A stretch of 64,000 bases of DNA from Stygiobacter sp. RIFOXYC2_FULL_38_25 (GCA_001803165.1 MHAZ01000003.1:62001-126000); one strand, 5' to 3'; shown: positions 8,883-18,497, numbered from the stretch's first letter. The notes: generated from the letters alone by a model not told the origin. Numbers and translations: made by a program.

Positions 8883-9263
8883 TTATTGAGCTATCTGAGC
8901 TTCGTAACCGGCAGCGTCAAGCAATTCATTTAACTGGCTTGCGTCAGCAATTTCCACTTTAATAATCCAGCCTTCTCCATATGGATCGGAATTTACTTGC
9001 TGCGGCTCATCATTTAATCTTTTGTTCAACTCGATAACTTTTCCAGTTACCGGCGCATAAAGATCGCTCACAGTTTTAACTGCTTCAATCGTTCCAAAAG
9101 TCTCGCCCATTGTTACTTCCGCTAAATCCGGATTGATATCAACGTAAACTATATCTCCGAGTTCGCCTTGAGCATACTCGGTTATTCCAATTGTTCCAAC
9201 ATTACCTTCAATTTTAATCCACTCGTGATCTTTAGTGTACTTTAGATTAGCCGGAATATTCAT
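8883..9263 (-). CDS. gcvH: Glycine cleavage system H protein
   Basis: 126 aa, normal size for the lipoyl carrier of the glycine cleavage complex. Lipoylation site Lys63 in 'GTIEAVKTVSDLYAP'; 'HEWIKIEGNVGTIGITEYAQ' is the standard N-terminus. The rest of the system (gcvT, gcvP) is not in the window. It is 10 nt downstream of accC, continuing the accB-accC operon. Confidence 0.97.
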   Translation of the reverse strand: MNIPANLKYTKDHEWIKIEGNVGTIGITEYAQGELGDIVYVDINPDLAEVTMGETFGTIEAVKTVSDLYAPVTGKVIELNKRLNDEPQQVNSDPYGEGWIIKVEIADASQLNELLDAAGYEAQIAQ

Positions 9264-9273
9264 TTTTGCCTCG

Positions 9274-10614
9274 TCAATTTGTTTTGAAGTGATGATCTAT
9301 AAAAGATGTATCAAACTCACCTTTAATAAACTTTTTATTCATTAAAACTTTTTGATGGAACGGAATTGTTGTCTTAATCCCTTCTATTTTGAATTCATCA
9401 AGAGCGCGCTTTGCTCGTTTAATTGCATGAGCTCTATCGGTTCCCCAAACAATCATCTTCGCAATAAGTGAATCATAATTTGGTGGAATAACATATTCTG
9501 TGTAAACGTGTGAATCTATACGCACTCCAAATCCGCCCGGGAAGTGCAAGTACTCAATTGTGCCGGGTGAAGGACGGAAGTTTGCATCGGGATCTTCGGC
9601 ATTAATTCTAAATTCTATAGCGTGCCCGTGCGGTTTTTCCGGTATATCTTCAACTCTTTTACCGGCAGCTACCAAAATTTGATTCTTAATTAAATCAACA
9701 TGGTTAACCATTTCCGTAACCGGATGTTCAACTTGAATTCTTGTGTTCATTTCAATGAAATAAAAATTCATATGCTTATCAACTAAGAACTCAATCGTTC
9801 CGGCTCCTTCATAGTTAACAGATTTTGCGCCGAGTATTGCCGCTTCACCCATCTTCTTGCGTACTTCATCAGTAATAAATGGTGAAGGAGATTCTTCAAT
9901 TAACTTTTGGTGCCTCCTCTGAATTGAACAATCTCTCTCACCATATTGATAGACGTTACCAAAGGTATCGCCCATAATTTGAATTTCTATATGATGCGGA
10001 TTCTCGATATACTTTTCCATATAAAGATCGGGATTCGAGAATGCAGAATTTGCTTCGTTGCCGGCCGTTTGAAATGCTTTTTCAATTTCATCTTCCTTCC
10101 AAACAATTCGCATTCCTTTTCCGCCGCCGCCGGCAGAGGCTTTTAGCATTACAGGATAACCAATTTCAGCAGCAATTTTCTTCGCTTCATCAACGTCTTT
10201 TACTATTCCTTCACTTCCGGGAACTACTGGAACGCCAACTTTCTTCATTGTTTCTTTTGCAAAAGCTTTATCGCCCATTCTACGTATTGAATCAGCAGAA
10301 GGACCAATAAATTTTATTCCGCTGTCCGCACAGATTTCACTAAAGTCTGCGTTCTCTGCAAGAAAGCCGTAACCGGGATGAATTGCATCTGCGCCAGTAA
10401 TTGCAGCAGCAGAAAGTATATTCGAAATTTTTAAATAGCTTTGACTACTTAAGGCGGGACCAATGCAAACGGCTTCATCGGCAAAAACCACATGAAGAGA
10501 CTCGCGGTCAACTTCGCTGTAAACTGCAACAGTTGGAATTTCCAACTCCTTGCAAGTTCTAATGATTCTTAGTGCTATCTCGCCTCGGTTAGCAATTAGG
10601 ATTTTCTTAAACAA
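9274..10614 (-). CDS. accC: Acetyl-CoA carboxylase, biotin carboxylase subunit
   Basis: 446 aa. Carboxylates the biotin on AccB with ATP and bicarbonate, the first half-reaction of malonyl-CoA synthesis. N-terminal biotin carboxylase fold '[17 protein letters not shown]', ATP-grasp glycine-rich loop '[12 protein letters not shown]', catalytic region '[14 protein letters not shown]' and C-terminal 'FRINAEDP'. Next to accB, as in most bacteria. Confidence 0.97.
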   Translation of the reverse strand: MFKKILIANRGEIALRIIRTCKELEIPTVAVYSEVDRESLHVVFADEAVCIGPALSSQSYLKISNILSAAAITGADAIHPGYGFLAENADFSEICADSGIKFIGPSADSIRRMGDKAFAKETMKKVGVPVVPGSEGIVKDVDEAKKIAAEIGYPVMLKASAGGGGKGMRIVWKEDEIEKAFQTAGNEANSAFSNPDLYMEKYIENPHHIEIQIMGDTFGNVYQYGERDCSIQRRHQKLIEESPSPFITDEVRKKMGEAAILGAKSVNYEGAGTIEFLVDKHMNFYFIEMNTRIQVEHPVTEMVNHVDLIKNQILVAAGKRVEDIPEKPHGHAIEFRINAEDPDANFRPSPGTIEYLHFPGGFGVRIDSHVYTEYVIPPNYDSLIAKMIVWGTDRAHAIKRAKRALDEFKIEGIKTTIPFHQKVLMNKKFIKGEFDTSFIDHHFKTN

Positions 10615-10640
10615 GATTTCCTCTTATAAAAATGATAACA

Positions 10641-11105
10641 CTAATTCTTTTCGACTAAAAATAGTGGCTGGTTATATTCTACTGGAGTTCCGTTCTCAAC
10701 CAATATCTTTAAGATTTTACCGCTGCAATCGCTTTCTATTTCATTCATAAGCTTCATTGCTTCAACAATACAAAGAACAGTACCTTGAGATATTGAATCT
10801 CCAACTTGAACATAAGAATCTGCATCCGGTGAAGGAGCGCGGTAAAACGTTCCAACAATTGGAGAACGTATTTCGTGATGATTAGACTTTGCCGGTTCTG
10901 TTGGAATTGCTGCATTTATATCGGCAGCTTGCTGAAGCGATACAGCTGGACGTGCAGCCTCAACTGGAACTGACTGCAATTGAACCGAAGTCTGATGAGA
11001 ATTTTTAGAAATTTTTATTTTGAGTTCACCTTCTTGAACGGAAAATTCGGTAACCTCACTTTGCTCAACAATTTTGATGAGCTTCTTAATTAAGTTTATA
11101 TCCAT
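10641..11105 (-). CDS. accB: Acetyl-CoA carboxylase biotin carboxyl carrier protein
   Basis: 154 aa. N-terminal helix region, a flexible Ala/Pro/Gln linker (about 40-75) and the C-terminal biotinyl domain with the biotinylated Lys118 in 'VEAMKLMNEIES'. Works with AccC; the carboxyltransferase genes accA/accD lie elsewhere. 12 nt downstream of efp, giving the order efp-accB-accC-gcvH. Confidence 0.97.
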   Translation of the reverse strand: MDINLIKKLIKIVEQSEVTEFSVQEGELKIKISKNSHQTSVQLQSVPVEAARPAVSLQQAADINAAIPTEPAKSNHHEIRSPIVGTFYRAPSPDADSYVQVGDSISQGTVLCIVEAMKLMNEIESDCSGKILKILVENGTPVEYNQPLFLVEKN

Positions 11106-11117
11106 CTTTATCTTCTA

Positions 11118-11684
11118 TTAGTTTTTAACTCGTTCTACGTATCCGCCCGTGCGGGTATCAACTTTAAGAACATCACCTTCATTGATGAAAAGAGGAACTT
11201 GAACCTTTGCGCCGGTTTCAAGTTTTGCCGGTTTCAAGGCACTGTTTGCAGTATCGCCTTTGAAGCCGGGTTCTGTCTCTACTACTTTCAAGAATACAAA
11301 GATTGGAACTTCTGCGGAAATAATTTGATCGTCGTTATCTCTTAACAATTCAACTTCATCTCCCTCTTTCAGATAATCAGCGCCATCGCCAAATTGTTCT
11401 GCGGGAACGGTGAACTGCTCGTAATTTTCGTTATCCATCAAAACCAAACCGCTCTGTTCTTTATATAAGAATTGATATTTCCTTCTTTCAACACGCACTA
11501 CTTCTACAGATTCGCCGGAACGGAAAGTGTTATCCAAAACTTTTCCGGTTCTCATATTCTTTAGAGTTGTACGAACAAAAGCACCGCCTTTGCCAGGCTT
11601 TACGTGTTGAAATTCCGTAATTACAAATGGGTCGCCTTTATATTTTATTATCAGACCATTTCTGAAATCTGAGGTATCAGCCAT
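11118..11684 (-). CDS. efp: Translation elongation factor P
   Basis: 188 aa, three beta-barrel domains. EF-P rescues ribosomes stalled at polyproline stretches. The loop reaching the peptidyl-transferase centre is 'HVKPGKGGAFVR' with Lys32 at its tip; no modification enzyme (EpmA or similar) is present in the window. The C-terminal signature 'INEGDVLKVDTRTGGYVERV' is intact. Confidence 0.97.
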   Translation of the reverse strand: MADTSDFRNGLIIKYKGDPFVITEFQHVKPGKGGAFVRTTLKNMRTGKVLDNTFRSGESVEVVRVERRKYQFLYKEQSGLVLMDNENYEQFTVPAEQFGDGADYLKEGDEVELLRDNDDQIISAEVPIFVFLKVVETEPGFKGDTANSALKPAKLETGAKVQVPLFINEGDVLKVDTRTGGYVERVKN

Positions 11685-11754
11685 GTTTCACCTATTAAAC
11701 TTTGTAAAAAATAACTACCACTTGCTACTAATGCAAGGTAATCAATTTAATTAA

Positions 11755-12441
11755 TTATTCTGCTTGAACAAGATATTTTTCTAATTCCATATATGGAACT
11801 GCTGTAACGTAATCTTTCTTAATTGTCTCAAAAAGAGCATTTGCTTCTTCTTTCTTTCCGGCTTTCAAATATGCAATTCCCGCTTTTAGGAGAAATTCCG
11901 GATTAGAAGGATTTGCTTTACCAATCTTTGCAGCTTCTTGGTATAAATCGGCAGCGTCTTCATATTCTTTCTTTGTTTCAAGAACACCAGCTTTGCCGGC
12001 AAGCGCGCTTGATTTCAATAAATAGTTAGAACCGGAATAATCGTTATATAACTTATAAGCTTCTTCAGAATTTCCAGTGATTGAATAAGCATTGGCTAAC
12101 ATGATTTTTGCTAACTCTCCTTCTTCTGAGCTGCCATATTCATCAACAATTTTCTTTAAGCCGGTAATATTCTGAGCCGGAACGCCATCAATTGCCATCT
12201 TATAACTGCCTGCCTCCATCAAAGGAGTTACTTTGGCAACGAGAGCAGCAGCAGCTTTGTTATCATTGAAAATTTTGTTTGTGTAGAGGATATAAGCAAC
12301 AACTATAACCGCAACTACACCTAAACCAATCAAGAATTTTGCTTGGTTAGCCATAAAAAAGTCATGGAACTTATAATAGCTTGTTACAAGTTTGTCTTCT
12401 TTCATTTCTCTTTTAGAAATCTTTTTTCTTGCTTCTAACAC
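11755..12441 (-). CDS. Membrane-anchored tetratricopeptide repeat protein
   Basis: 228 aa. Basic N-terminus, one transmembrane helix at about residues 37-55 ('FLIGLGVVAVIVVAYILY'), then TPR-like helical repeats ('AKIMLANAYSITGNSEEAYKLY', 'KAGIAYLKAGKKEEANALF'). The layout resembles YfgM-type proteins that work with membrane chaperones, but that is only an analogy. Separate from efp by 70 nt. Confidence 0.8.
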   Translation of the reverse strand: MLEARKKISKREMKEDKLVTSYYKFHDFFMANQAKFLIGLGVVAVIVVAYILYTNKIFNDNKAAAALVAKVTPLMEAGSYKMAIDGVPAQNITGLKKIVDEYGSSEEGELAKIMLANAYSITGNSEEAYKLYNDYSGSNYLLKSSALAGKAGVLETKKEYEDAADLYQEAAKIGKANPSNPEFLLKAGIAYLKAGKKEEANALFETIKKDYVTAVPYMELEKYLVQAE

Positions 12442-12498
12442 TTTTAACCTCTGTTTTTGATAATTCTTTGTAAAATTCGGGCGAAAATCTAAGAAAAA

Positions 12499-13548
12499 TT
12501 ATAGACCTATTCTAATGTGATTTGAAAAAATCCACGCGTTCTGATTTAGAAAAACTTCGACTCTATAAACTCCGGGCTCTTTAACTTTAAATTCAGCGTC
12601 AAATCCATCAATTGCATCAACAAGTTCACCATTTCTAACCAGTTTAATTGTGGCGGAAATATTAGGCAAAATAACCCGCAGCTTAATTTTTTCAATAAAA
12701 GGAAGCGATTCTCCCATTTGATGAATATGCTCTCCATCTTCGGCAAAAAAGCGGAAGCCTTTTGCATCGCCATAGTAATAGTTTGAAATAAAGCAGCTTC
12801 CGTTTCGCAGAGCCTTATAAATAAGATTCTTTGCATGGACTATATCCCGGCTGTCTTTTGAAGGATTTAGCTTTTCTTCAGTGATAACATGAGTACGAAC
12901 AGACTTAAATAAAACTTTATACGGAAAAACTTCCATTTCAAAAAAGCCAAGCAAATTTAGTTTATGAGCATGAGCGTCAACGCCGCCAATACCAACTACT
13001 TTTCTTTCCAGATTCAGCTTGTCCCAAACTCCGAGAGTTTCTTCAGTCGGTCCAACTATCGAGCGAAGCGGATGAATGATGTAATTATACTTATTCTGCT
13101 CGGTTAATCCCTCCATCCATTCAGACATGTGATTCCAAATTTCAATACCATCAAAATCTTTGCATTCCCACTCTGTCCATGGATACGGCGGATGCTGAGT
13201 CATAGAACTTCTTTTCTCATGCGGGTGAGCTATAAAACTAATTCCGCCAAGTTCTTTAACTTTTTTAGTGTACTCTTTAGCCGGTATTCTTGTACTAATC
13301 GTTTCCGAAATTCCCATCGCCAATAGATGGTTCTGATTCATCTTATCATTTATTTCACATCCAACCAGAAGCAAAGTGTTATCATACCAACGTTCATAAC
13401 CTTCTTGCAATGCGCGCAATGTATTATGGTCGGTTAGTATTAAATAGTCCAATCCGCATTCTTTACCAAATTCGGCAATTTCCGGCACTTCGCCGGAGCC
13501 ATCTGAAAAAACGGAATGAATATGTATAACACCGATGTATTCAAACAT
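12499..13548 (-). CDS. PHP-domain metal-dependent phosphoesterase
   Basis: 349 aa. PHP domain with the metal-binding 'IHIHSVFSDGSGE' near the N-terminus, 'LTDHNTL', 'HPHEKRS' and 'GGVDAHAH'. Related proteins hydrolyse small phosphorylated compounds or act on DNA ends; the substrate cannot be told. The last 90 residues form an immunoglobulin-like beta region ('IKLRVILPNISATIKLVRNG') seen in several stand-alone PHP proteins. Confidence 0.88.
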   Translation of the reverse strand: MFEYIGVIHIHSVFSDGSGEVPEIAEFGKECGLDYLILTDHNTLRALQEGYERWYDNTLLLVGCEINDKMNQNHLLAMGISETISTRIPAKEYTKKVKELGGISFIAHPHEKRSSMTQHPPYPWTEWECKDFDGIEIWNHMSEWMEGLTEQNKYNYIIHPLRSIVGPTEETLGVWDKLNLERKVVGIGGVDAHAHKLNLLGFFEMEVFPYKVLFKSVRTHVITEEKLNPSKDSRDIVHAKNLIYKALRNGSCFISNYYYGDAKGFRFFAEDGEHIHQMGESLPFIEKIKLRVILPNISATIKLVRNGELVDAIDGFDAEFKVKEPGVYRVEVFLNQNAWIFSNHIRIGL

Positions 13549-13579
13549 ATTCTACCAAGAAATTTTAGCGTGGAGGGTG

Positions 13580-13638
13580 TTGTCTCAAAAGAAGCTAAAT
13601 AAGTTTATTAATCTTACTCTCATCTTCTCTTGAGACAA
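13580..13638. repeat. Hairpin element with TTGTCTC ends
   Basis: TTGTCTCAAAAGAAG (13580-13594) and CTTCTCTTGAGACAA (13624-13638) form an inverted repeat with one mismatch around a 29-nt spacer. It lies 8 nt after the ABM gene stop and could act as its transcription terminator, or be a miniature mobile element: its outer TTGTCT is shared with the element at 8723-8865. Confidence 0.55.
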
Positions 13639-13646
13639 TCACAAAA

Positions 13647-13955
13647 TTATTGAGCGTTATTAACTTCGAACAAAGTAGTGTACTGGGTGGTTTGTTCTTT
13701 AATCATATCGGAGAGCTTCGTCATAAGGATATCAATTCTCTCGTCAGTGTTATCTTCAAAACTATCGTATGCTTCTTGTGTCTTAAAGATGTAAATTTCT
13801 TCAAAATTGTTTGCTTTATTCTTCTGCTCGAAAACAGAATAACTTTCCAAACCTTCTGCTTTTACCAAGTTTTTTAATTCACGCACTACATCTAAATAAT
13901 CATTTCTCCGTTCCGGGTGAACGCTGTACTTGATTGAAAAAACAACTCTACTCAT
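13647..13955 (-). CDS. Antibiotic biosynthesis monooxygenase (ABM) domain protein
   Basis: 102 aa ferredoxin-like ABM fold: 'VFSIKYSVHPERRNDYLDVV', 'GLESYSVFEQKNKANNF' and 'EIYIFKTQEAYDSFED' are the expected strand-helix blocks. Members include quinol monooxygenases and many small proteins of unknown substrate. Adjacent to dapF, 10 nt from its stop, so probably in the same transcript. Confidence 0.75.
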   Translation of the reverse strand: MSRVVFSIKYSVHPERRNDYLDVVRELKNLVKAEGLESYSVFEQKNKANNFEEIYIFKTQEAYDSFEDNTDERIDILMTKLSDMIKEQTTQYTTLFEVNNAQ

Positions 13956-13965
13956 TTATTTCCTC

Positions 13966-14820
13966 TTAAATTGTTATCTCACCATTAAAAACTACTTTTG
14001 CCGGACCAGTAAGAGAGACATCATCAAAATTTTGTCCGTCAAATTTGAAATCAACAACAAGTTGATCTCCACTTTTAGCCGAAAGTTTTACCGGCTTATT
14101 AATCAAACCATTTCTATACAACACAACAGCAGAAGCTACCGATCCGGTTCCGCAAGAAAGAGTTTCATCTTCAACACCTCGCTCATAGGTTCTAATTTTC
14201 ACCAGTCCATCAACAACTTGAACGAAATTAACATTAGTTCCATCCGGTGCAAAATCCTTGTGATACCTAATCTCTTTGCCGAGTTCAAAAACCGGAAAAT
14301 CATCAATCGAACTGAAGCCGGATTTAAGTTCCGCCGGATTTCTTAGAACATCCTCAATCCTTATCACAACATGTGGCGAACCGGTATCTGCAAACGAAGC
14401 ATTAACTAACTGCCCGGCAAACTTAACCTTAAAATTAAGCTTGATTTGCGAGGGAGGAAGTAAATTGAATTTCACCCTTCCGTCAGCCAAAACTTCACCG
14501 GTGTAGCGCCTCGAATTGAAAAGAAAACTGATACCAGAATTACTTGCCAAGCCATTTTCTGCTGCATAAAGTAAAGAACATCTTGAGCCGTTGGCACAAA
14601 GTGAACCGCTATATCCATCGGCATTAAAGTACTTCATTCCAAAAGCAACCTCGTTAGCCGGCTCGAGTACCAATACACCATCAGCACCAATGCCCGTTCG
14701 CCGATTGCAAATTTGAGCGATTTTCTCGTGTGTCAACTCAAGTTTCGGGTTGATTTTTGAATCAAAAAGGATAAAATCGTTACCCGCTCCGCTCATTTTT
14801 GTAAAGAAATACTTCTCCAT
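13966..14820 (-). CDS. dapF: Diaminopimelate epimerase
   Basis: 284 aa from Met 14820 (MEKYFFTKMSGAGNDFILFD); the track's 13 extra residues do not fit the family. Converts LL- to meso-diaminopimelate for lysine and peptidoglycan. The two catalytic cysteines are in 'CANGSRC' and 'LSCGTGSVAS'. Divergent from the FapA-like gene. Confidence 0.96.
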   Translation of the reverse strand: MEKYFFTKMSGAGNDFILFDSKINPKLELTHEKIAQICNRRTGIGADGVLVLEPANEVAFGMKYFNADGYSGSLCANGSRCSLLYAAENGLASNSGISFLFNSRRYTGEVLADGRVKFNLLPPSQIKLNFKVKFAGQLVNASFADTGSPHVVIRIEDVLRNPAELKSGFSSIDDFPVFELGKEIRYHKDFAPDGTNVNFVQVVDGLVKIRTYERGVEDETLSCGTGSVASAVVLYRNGLINKPVKLSAKSGDQLVVDFKFDGQNFDDVSLTGPAKVVFNGEITI

Positions 14821-14980
14821 TTCGAGTTCAAATTTACGGGAATAGGATTCCTTAAGCAACGAAAAAGATGATTTGGCATGGTTTTTTGACTTGAAAATAA
14901 CTCGTTTGAAACGATAATCAATAGCGAAGAACTATTTATTTCTTCCTTTGACGATTTTGTAACTAAAGAAAACATTTAGC

Positions 14981-16384
14981 ATGGAAGAAAAAACCTCAAT
15001 AGGGCTATTTAAGACCGCTAAAGTAGAAGTGGTTGATAGGAAGATGAAAGCATTTTTGATTTTGAAAAATGCTGACCCGGAGAACTCAATCCCATTATCA
15101 AAAGAATACATTAAAGATCTACTTGTTTCTACGGGTATTAAAATTGGTATTAAAGATGAGGTTATAAATGATATTCTTGAAGGAAAGATTAATGAAGATA
15201 GAGTTTTAGTAGCCGAGGGAGACTATCCGCAACCCGGTAACGATTCATCAATTCAGTTTTACATTTCTGTGGAAAAATCTTTAAAACCACAATTGCAAGA
15301 AGACGGGCACATTGATTACAAAGAAGTAAAAATTGTAGAAAGTGTTGCCAAAGATGCACCGCTCGCAAAAAAAATAATTGCTACTGTTGGCTCACCCGGC
15401 AAAGATCTTTTTGGTAACGAAATACCGGGTCTCTACGGTAAAGATGTTCAATTTACAGCCGGGCAAGGTACCTACAGAGACCCGGCGGAAAACACATTGT
15501 TCAGAGCATCTATTGAGGGAATTATTTTTTATGATGCAAAATCTCATACTCTTGAAGTTCAAAAACTCTTTGTTGTGCCCGGTTCCGTTGACTATTCAAC
15601 CGGAAATCTGCATGTAAAAAGTTCGGTAGAAATTAAGCAGAATATCAAAGCCGGTTTCTCCGTAGAAACTCCTTATAACATTGATGTTAAAGGTGGGATA
15701 GAGCAAGCTGTTGTAATTTGCGGCGGCACATTAAATGTGAAAGAAGGGATTAACGGTGATGGGAAAAATATCATTACTGTTGGTGAGGATATTCATTCGG
15801 GGTATATATCGAACCAAATAATAAAATGCAGCGGAACAGTTCATGTTTCCTTCGAATTGCGAAATTCCTCAATCGAATGCGATGATGAAGTTATAGTAGT
15901 TAAAAATAACGGCGTAATTATCGGCGGAAAAATTACTGCGACAAATAAAGTTACCTCACCAATAATTGGGAATGATTACGGCGTTAATACAGAAATTGAA
16001 GTTGGAGTTGTACTAAAACACAAAGAAAAATATATACGTAAGCAAACAGAAAAAAATGATATCGAAAAGAATGTTGAAGAGCTGAAGAAGCAAATTTCAT
16101 ACATTGCACAAAAACCAGATAATAATGCAAGGGCAATGCAATTGATGAACTATAAAGAAGTTTGGGGCAAGTATACAGCTTTGCTAATTAAGATTAAAAA
16201 TGATTTGAAAGAAATTGAAACCGCTTACTATGCAGTAGAGAATCCATCTATTTTCGTTATAAATAAAGTGTTCCCCGGAACTATTATCAAAATAAAAGAC
16301 AAGCTATTTGAAGTAAAAGATATGATGACGCACGTTAAGTTTCATTTGGTTAATAATGAAATAGCTTATACTAATTTTAAATAG
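14981..16384 (+). CDS. FapA family (DUF342) polymer-like protein
   Basis: 467 aa. Typical FapA/DUF342 layout: an N-terminal alpha/beta region, a right-handed beta-helix core ('GDYPQPGNDSSIQFY', 'ATVGSPGKDLFGNEIPG', 'GSVDYSTGNLHVKSSVEI', 'VVICGGTLNVKEGING') and a C-terminal coiled coil at about 345-400 ('RKQTEKNDIEKNVEELKKQI'). The family is linked to cell-envelope/signalling functions but has no defined activity. Followed by a small STAS-like gene 74 nt away. Confidence 0.85.
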   Translation: MEEKTSIGLFKTAKVEVVDRKMKAFLILKNADPENSIPLSKEYIKDLLVSTGIKIGIKDEVINDILEGKINEDRVLVAEGDYPQPGNDSSIQFYISVEKSLKPQLQEDGHIDYKEVKIVESVAKDAPLAKKIIATVGSPGKDLFGNEIPGLYGKDVQFTAGQGTYRDPAENTLFRASIEGIIFYDAKSHTLEVQKLFVVPGSVDYSTGNLHVKSSVEIKQNIKAGFSVETPYNIDVKGGIEQAVVICGGTLNVKEGINGDGKNIITVGEDIHSGYISNQIIKCSGTVHVSFELRNSSIECDDEVIVVKNNGVIIGGKITATNKVTSPIIGNDYGVNTEIEVGVVLKHKEKYIRKQTEKNDIEKNVEELKKQISYIAQKPDNNARAMQLMNYKEVWGKYTALLIKIKNDLKEIETAYYAVENPSIFVINKVFPGTIIKIKDKLFEVKDMMTHVKFHLVNNEIAYTNFK

Positions 16385-16458
16385 TGCATTATATGGTCTT
16401 TACAAACAACCACAAAAACAATTTAAAGTTTTCCATTTGAAACCTTGGGAGGAGTAAA

Positions 16459-16827
16459 ATGATTAAAATAACCACCAACGCGGCTAAGAATAGGCTGTAC
16501 ATCTCTATGATAGGAGTAGTCACTCTTGAAGAAGCGCAAAAATCAAAACTTACAATTGAAGCTTCGGTTGCTGCATTAAAAATTGGTTTTGATGTAATTA
16601 ATGACTTATCCAAATTTATTAGGGGTGATGATGCCGCTGGAGGCGTCCTTAAAGAAATAATAATTCTTCTTATTCAAAAGGGAGTAAACAGAGTTGTTAG
16701 GGTTGTGGGAACTTCCAAAACCGGTTTGCTGCAGTTCGCAAATAATTCGCTTCAAATTGAGCAATACAAAATTAGCTATGTACCAACCCTTGAAGAAGCC
16801 GAATTGCTATTAAGGAAAGTTGAATAG
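16459..16827 (+). CDS. STAS-like small protein
   Basis: 122 aa, all alpha/beta. 'MIKITTNAAKNRLYISMIG' looks like the first strands of a STAS/SpoIIAA-type fold, followed by 'LKIGFDVINDLSKFI' and 'VNRVVRVVGTSKTGLLQFA', the strand-helix pattern expected for such a domain. No phosphorylatable Ser can be assigned with confidence. Good RBS (GGGAGGAG). The FapA-like gene upstream suggests a shared signalling role (inference). Confidence 0.65.
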   Translation: MIKITTNAAKNRLYISMIGVVTLEEAQKSKLTIEASVAALKIGFDVINDLSKFIRGDDAAGGVLKEIIILLIQKGVNRVVRVVGTSKTGLLQFANNSLQIEQYKISYVPTLEEAELLLRKVE

Positions 16828-16840
16828 GCGCGAACCATTT

Positions 16841-16966
16841 TTATTTTTCGATATAAGCATTTAAGCCGATAACAACATTTTTACCATTTATGACGCATTG
16901 CGTTGTCATATTTCCGTGCGTAGTGGCAACAACTAATGTTTTGCCCGACGCGCTTGGGGTTGGCTC
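16841..16966 (-). pseudogene. Possible gene remnant in the gap after the STAS-like gene
   Basis: The 298-base gap 16828-17125 has no full gene. On the minus strand a 41-codon open stretch after an in-frame stop reads 'SGKTLVVATTHGNMTTQCV' then 'INGKNVVIGLNAYIEK' and a stop, with protein-like composition but no start codon at its head. It could be the 3' end of a decayed gene. Nothing else is seen in the gap. No family recognised; may be chance. Confidence 0.25.
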
Positions 16967-17125
16967 TTACAGTTCAATTGTTATAATAAGTTGTACAAGT
17001 CACCATACAATCTGAAGTACTTATTGTTGGTTAAATCTACGTAGCAAAAATTATATCGTTATTCTTACAACAGAAGTATCCGGTTACCCCAAAAATGCGG
17101 ACATGAGAAAACAATTTTGAGCCAG

Positions 17126-17815
17126 TTAAGTAGATTTAAAGCGGTAACCTACGCCCTTAATTGTTTCGATTAGATATGCGTATTTCTCTAATTTCTTGCG
17201 GATATTGAGAAGGTGTACATCAACGGTTCTTTCTACTACAAAAACTTCGTTGCCCCAAACTTCATTCAAAATTTTTTCTCTGTTAAATACTTTGCCGGGA
17301 TTGGATGCAAGCAAAAACAATATTTCAAATTCTTTGCGCGCCAGGTCAACCGGTTTACTCTCAACTTCTACAGAATATTTTTCGCGGCTGATTGAAATTG
17401 GTCCCTCATTAATTTCGCCGGACTTCTCAACTGAGTTGGAAAGCAGTTCCGCATTTCTGAGATTCGCTTTAACTCGCGCCAGAATTTTATTAATTGAAAT
17501 TGGCTTCTGAATAAAATCACTTGCGCCCAAATTCAGCCCGCGAATTTCGTCTGCCTCCGATGTTCTGGCAGTTAAAAAAAGTATCGGCGTGTTTTTGAAT
17601 TTCTCTATGGTTTTAATTCGTTGACACACTTCATAACCGTCCATTTGAGGCATCATAACATCAAGAATTACCAAATCCGGGTTTAGCGAAAGCTTCTCAA
17701 GTGCAACTAATCCATTAGGAGCTGTAATTACTGAGTAACCTTCACGAGTAAGGTTATACTTCAATAACTCAAGAATATCTTTTTCATCATCTACTACTAA
17801 TATCTTGGAACTCAC
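17126..17815 (-). CDS. phoB: PhoB-type response regulator (OmpR family)
   Basis: 229 aa. Receiver domain with acidic pocket 'VVDDEKD', phospho-acceptor Asp in 'DLVILDVMMPQMDG', conserved 'LTAR' Thr and 'IQKPIS' Lys, then an OmpR/PhoB winged helix ('FNREKILNEVWG', 'VHLLNIRKKLEKYAYLIETI KGVGYRF' in two blocks). PhoB-class regulators bind 11-bp direct repeats, matching the arrays at 25.1, 28.7, 32.4 and 32.7 kb. It is the last gene of an operon with phoU and pstS, 3 nt after phoU. No phoR kinase gene is in the window. Confidence 0.88.
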   Translation of the reverse strand: MSSKILVVDDEKDILELLKYNLTREGYSVITAPNGLVALEKLSLNPDLVILDVMMPQMDGYEVCQRIKTIEKFKNTPILFLTARTSEADEIRGLNLGASDFIQKPISINKILARVKANLRNAELLSNSVEKSGEINEGPISISREKYSVEVESKPVDLARKEFEILFLLASNPGKVFNREKILNEVWGNEVFVVERTVDVHLLNIRKKLEKYAYLIETIKGVGYRFKST

Positions 17816-17818
17816 CGG

Positions 17819-18484
17819 TTAATTCTCCAGAACCTTTCTATGTGTAACAATTTTTGCTTCCGTTAAAAAAAGAAGATGCTCTGCAATGTTTGTTGCATGA
17901 TCTGCCAGCCTTTCAATTTGTCGTGCAAGAATTAGCATGTGTGCAAGCGGCTCAATCAACTGCGGGTCAGATTTCATTTTACCTGTGATGAATTCAAATG
18001 AAAATTTATTTAAGTCGTCAACTTTCTTATCATTCTTAATCACCTGATGCGCTAGTTCCCCATTGGAATGTATAAACGAATCAATAGCGCAGCTAACCAT
18101 TGTATGCGCCTCTTTCGCCATGCCGGCAATCCCAGATTCATCAATTAAATTTCTAAACTGAGTAATCTTTGATGCTCTGTTAGAAATGCTAACAGAAATA
18201 TCGCCGCATCGCTCAAGCTGATTATTAATCATCAGTGTCGAAATCACTGATCGTAAGTCGAATGCAATAGGCTGAAAGAGAGCTAATATATTTTCACATT
18301 GAATCTGCAGCAATTCATCATAAGCATCAACTTCATCATCTTTGGCTTTAATATCTTTAATGGAGGAATCATCCCCGGTTTCAATCAAATTTATTGCTTT
18401 GCCAACTTGATCATCCACAATAGATGCCATCCTGACTAAATTAGTTTTTAATTCTTCCATATCTCTTTGAAATTGATGCGGCAT
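17819..18484 (-). CDS. phoU: Phosphate signalling protein PhoU
   Basis: 221 aa, two tandem three-helix PhoU domains. 'HQFQRDMEELKTNLVRMASIV', 'DDEVDAYDELLQIQCENILALF' and 'LERCGDISVSISNRA', with the metal-binding E/D-rich helix patterns repeated in 'ARQIERLADHATNIAEHLLFL'. PhoU dampens Pho signalling and phosphate transport when phosphate is plentiful. It sits between pstS and phoB with gaps of 13 and 3 nt. Confidence 0.96.
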   Translation of the reverse strand: MPHQFQRDMEELKTNLVRMASIVDDQVGKAINLIETGDDSSIKDIKAKDDEVDAYDELLQIQCENILALFQPIAFDLRSVISTLMINNQLERCGDISVSISNRASKITQFRNLIDESGIAGMAKEAHTMVSCAIDSFIHSNGELAHQVIKNDKKVDDLNKFSFEFITGKMKSDPQLIEPLAHMLILARQIERLADHATNIAEHLLFLTEAKIVTHRKVLEN

Positions 18485-18497
18485 CTTGCAGTTCCTT

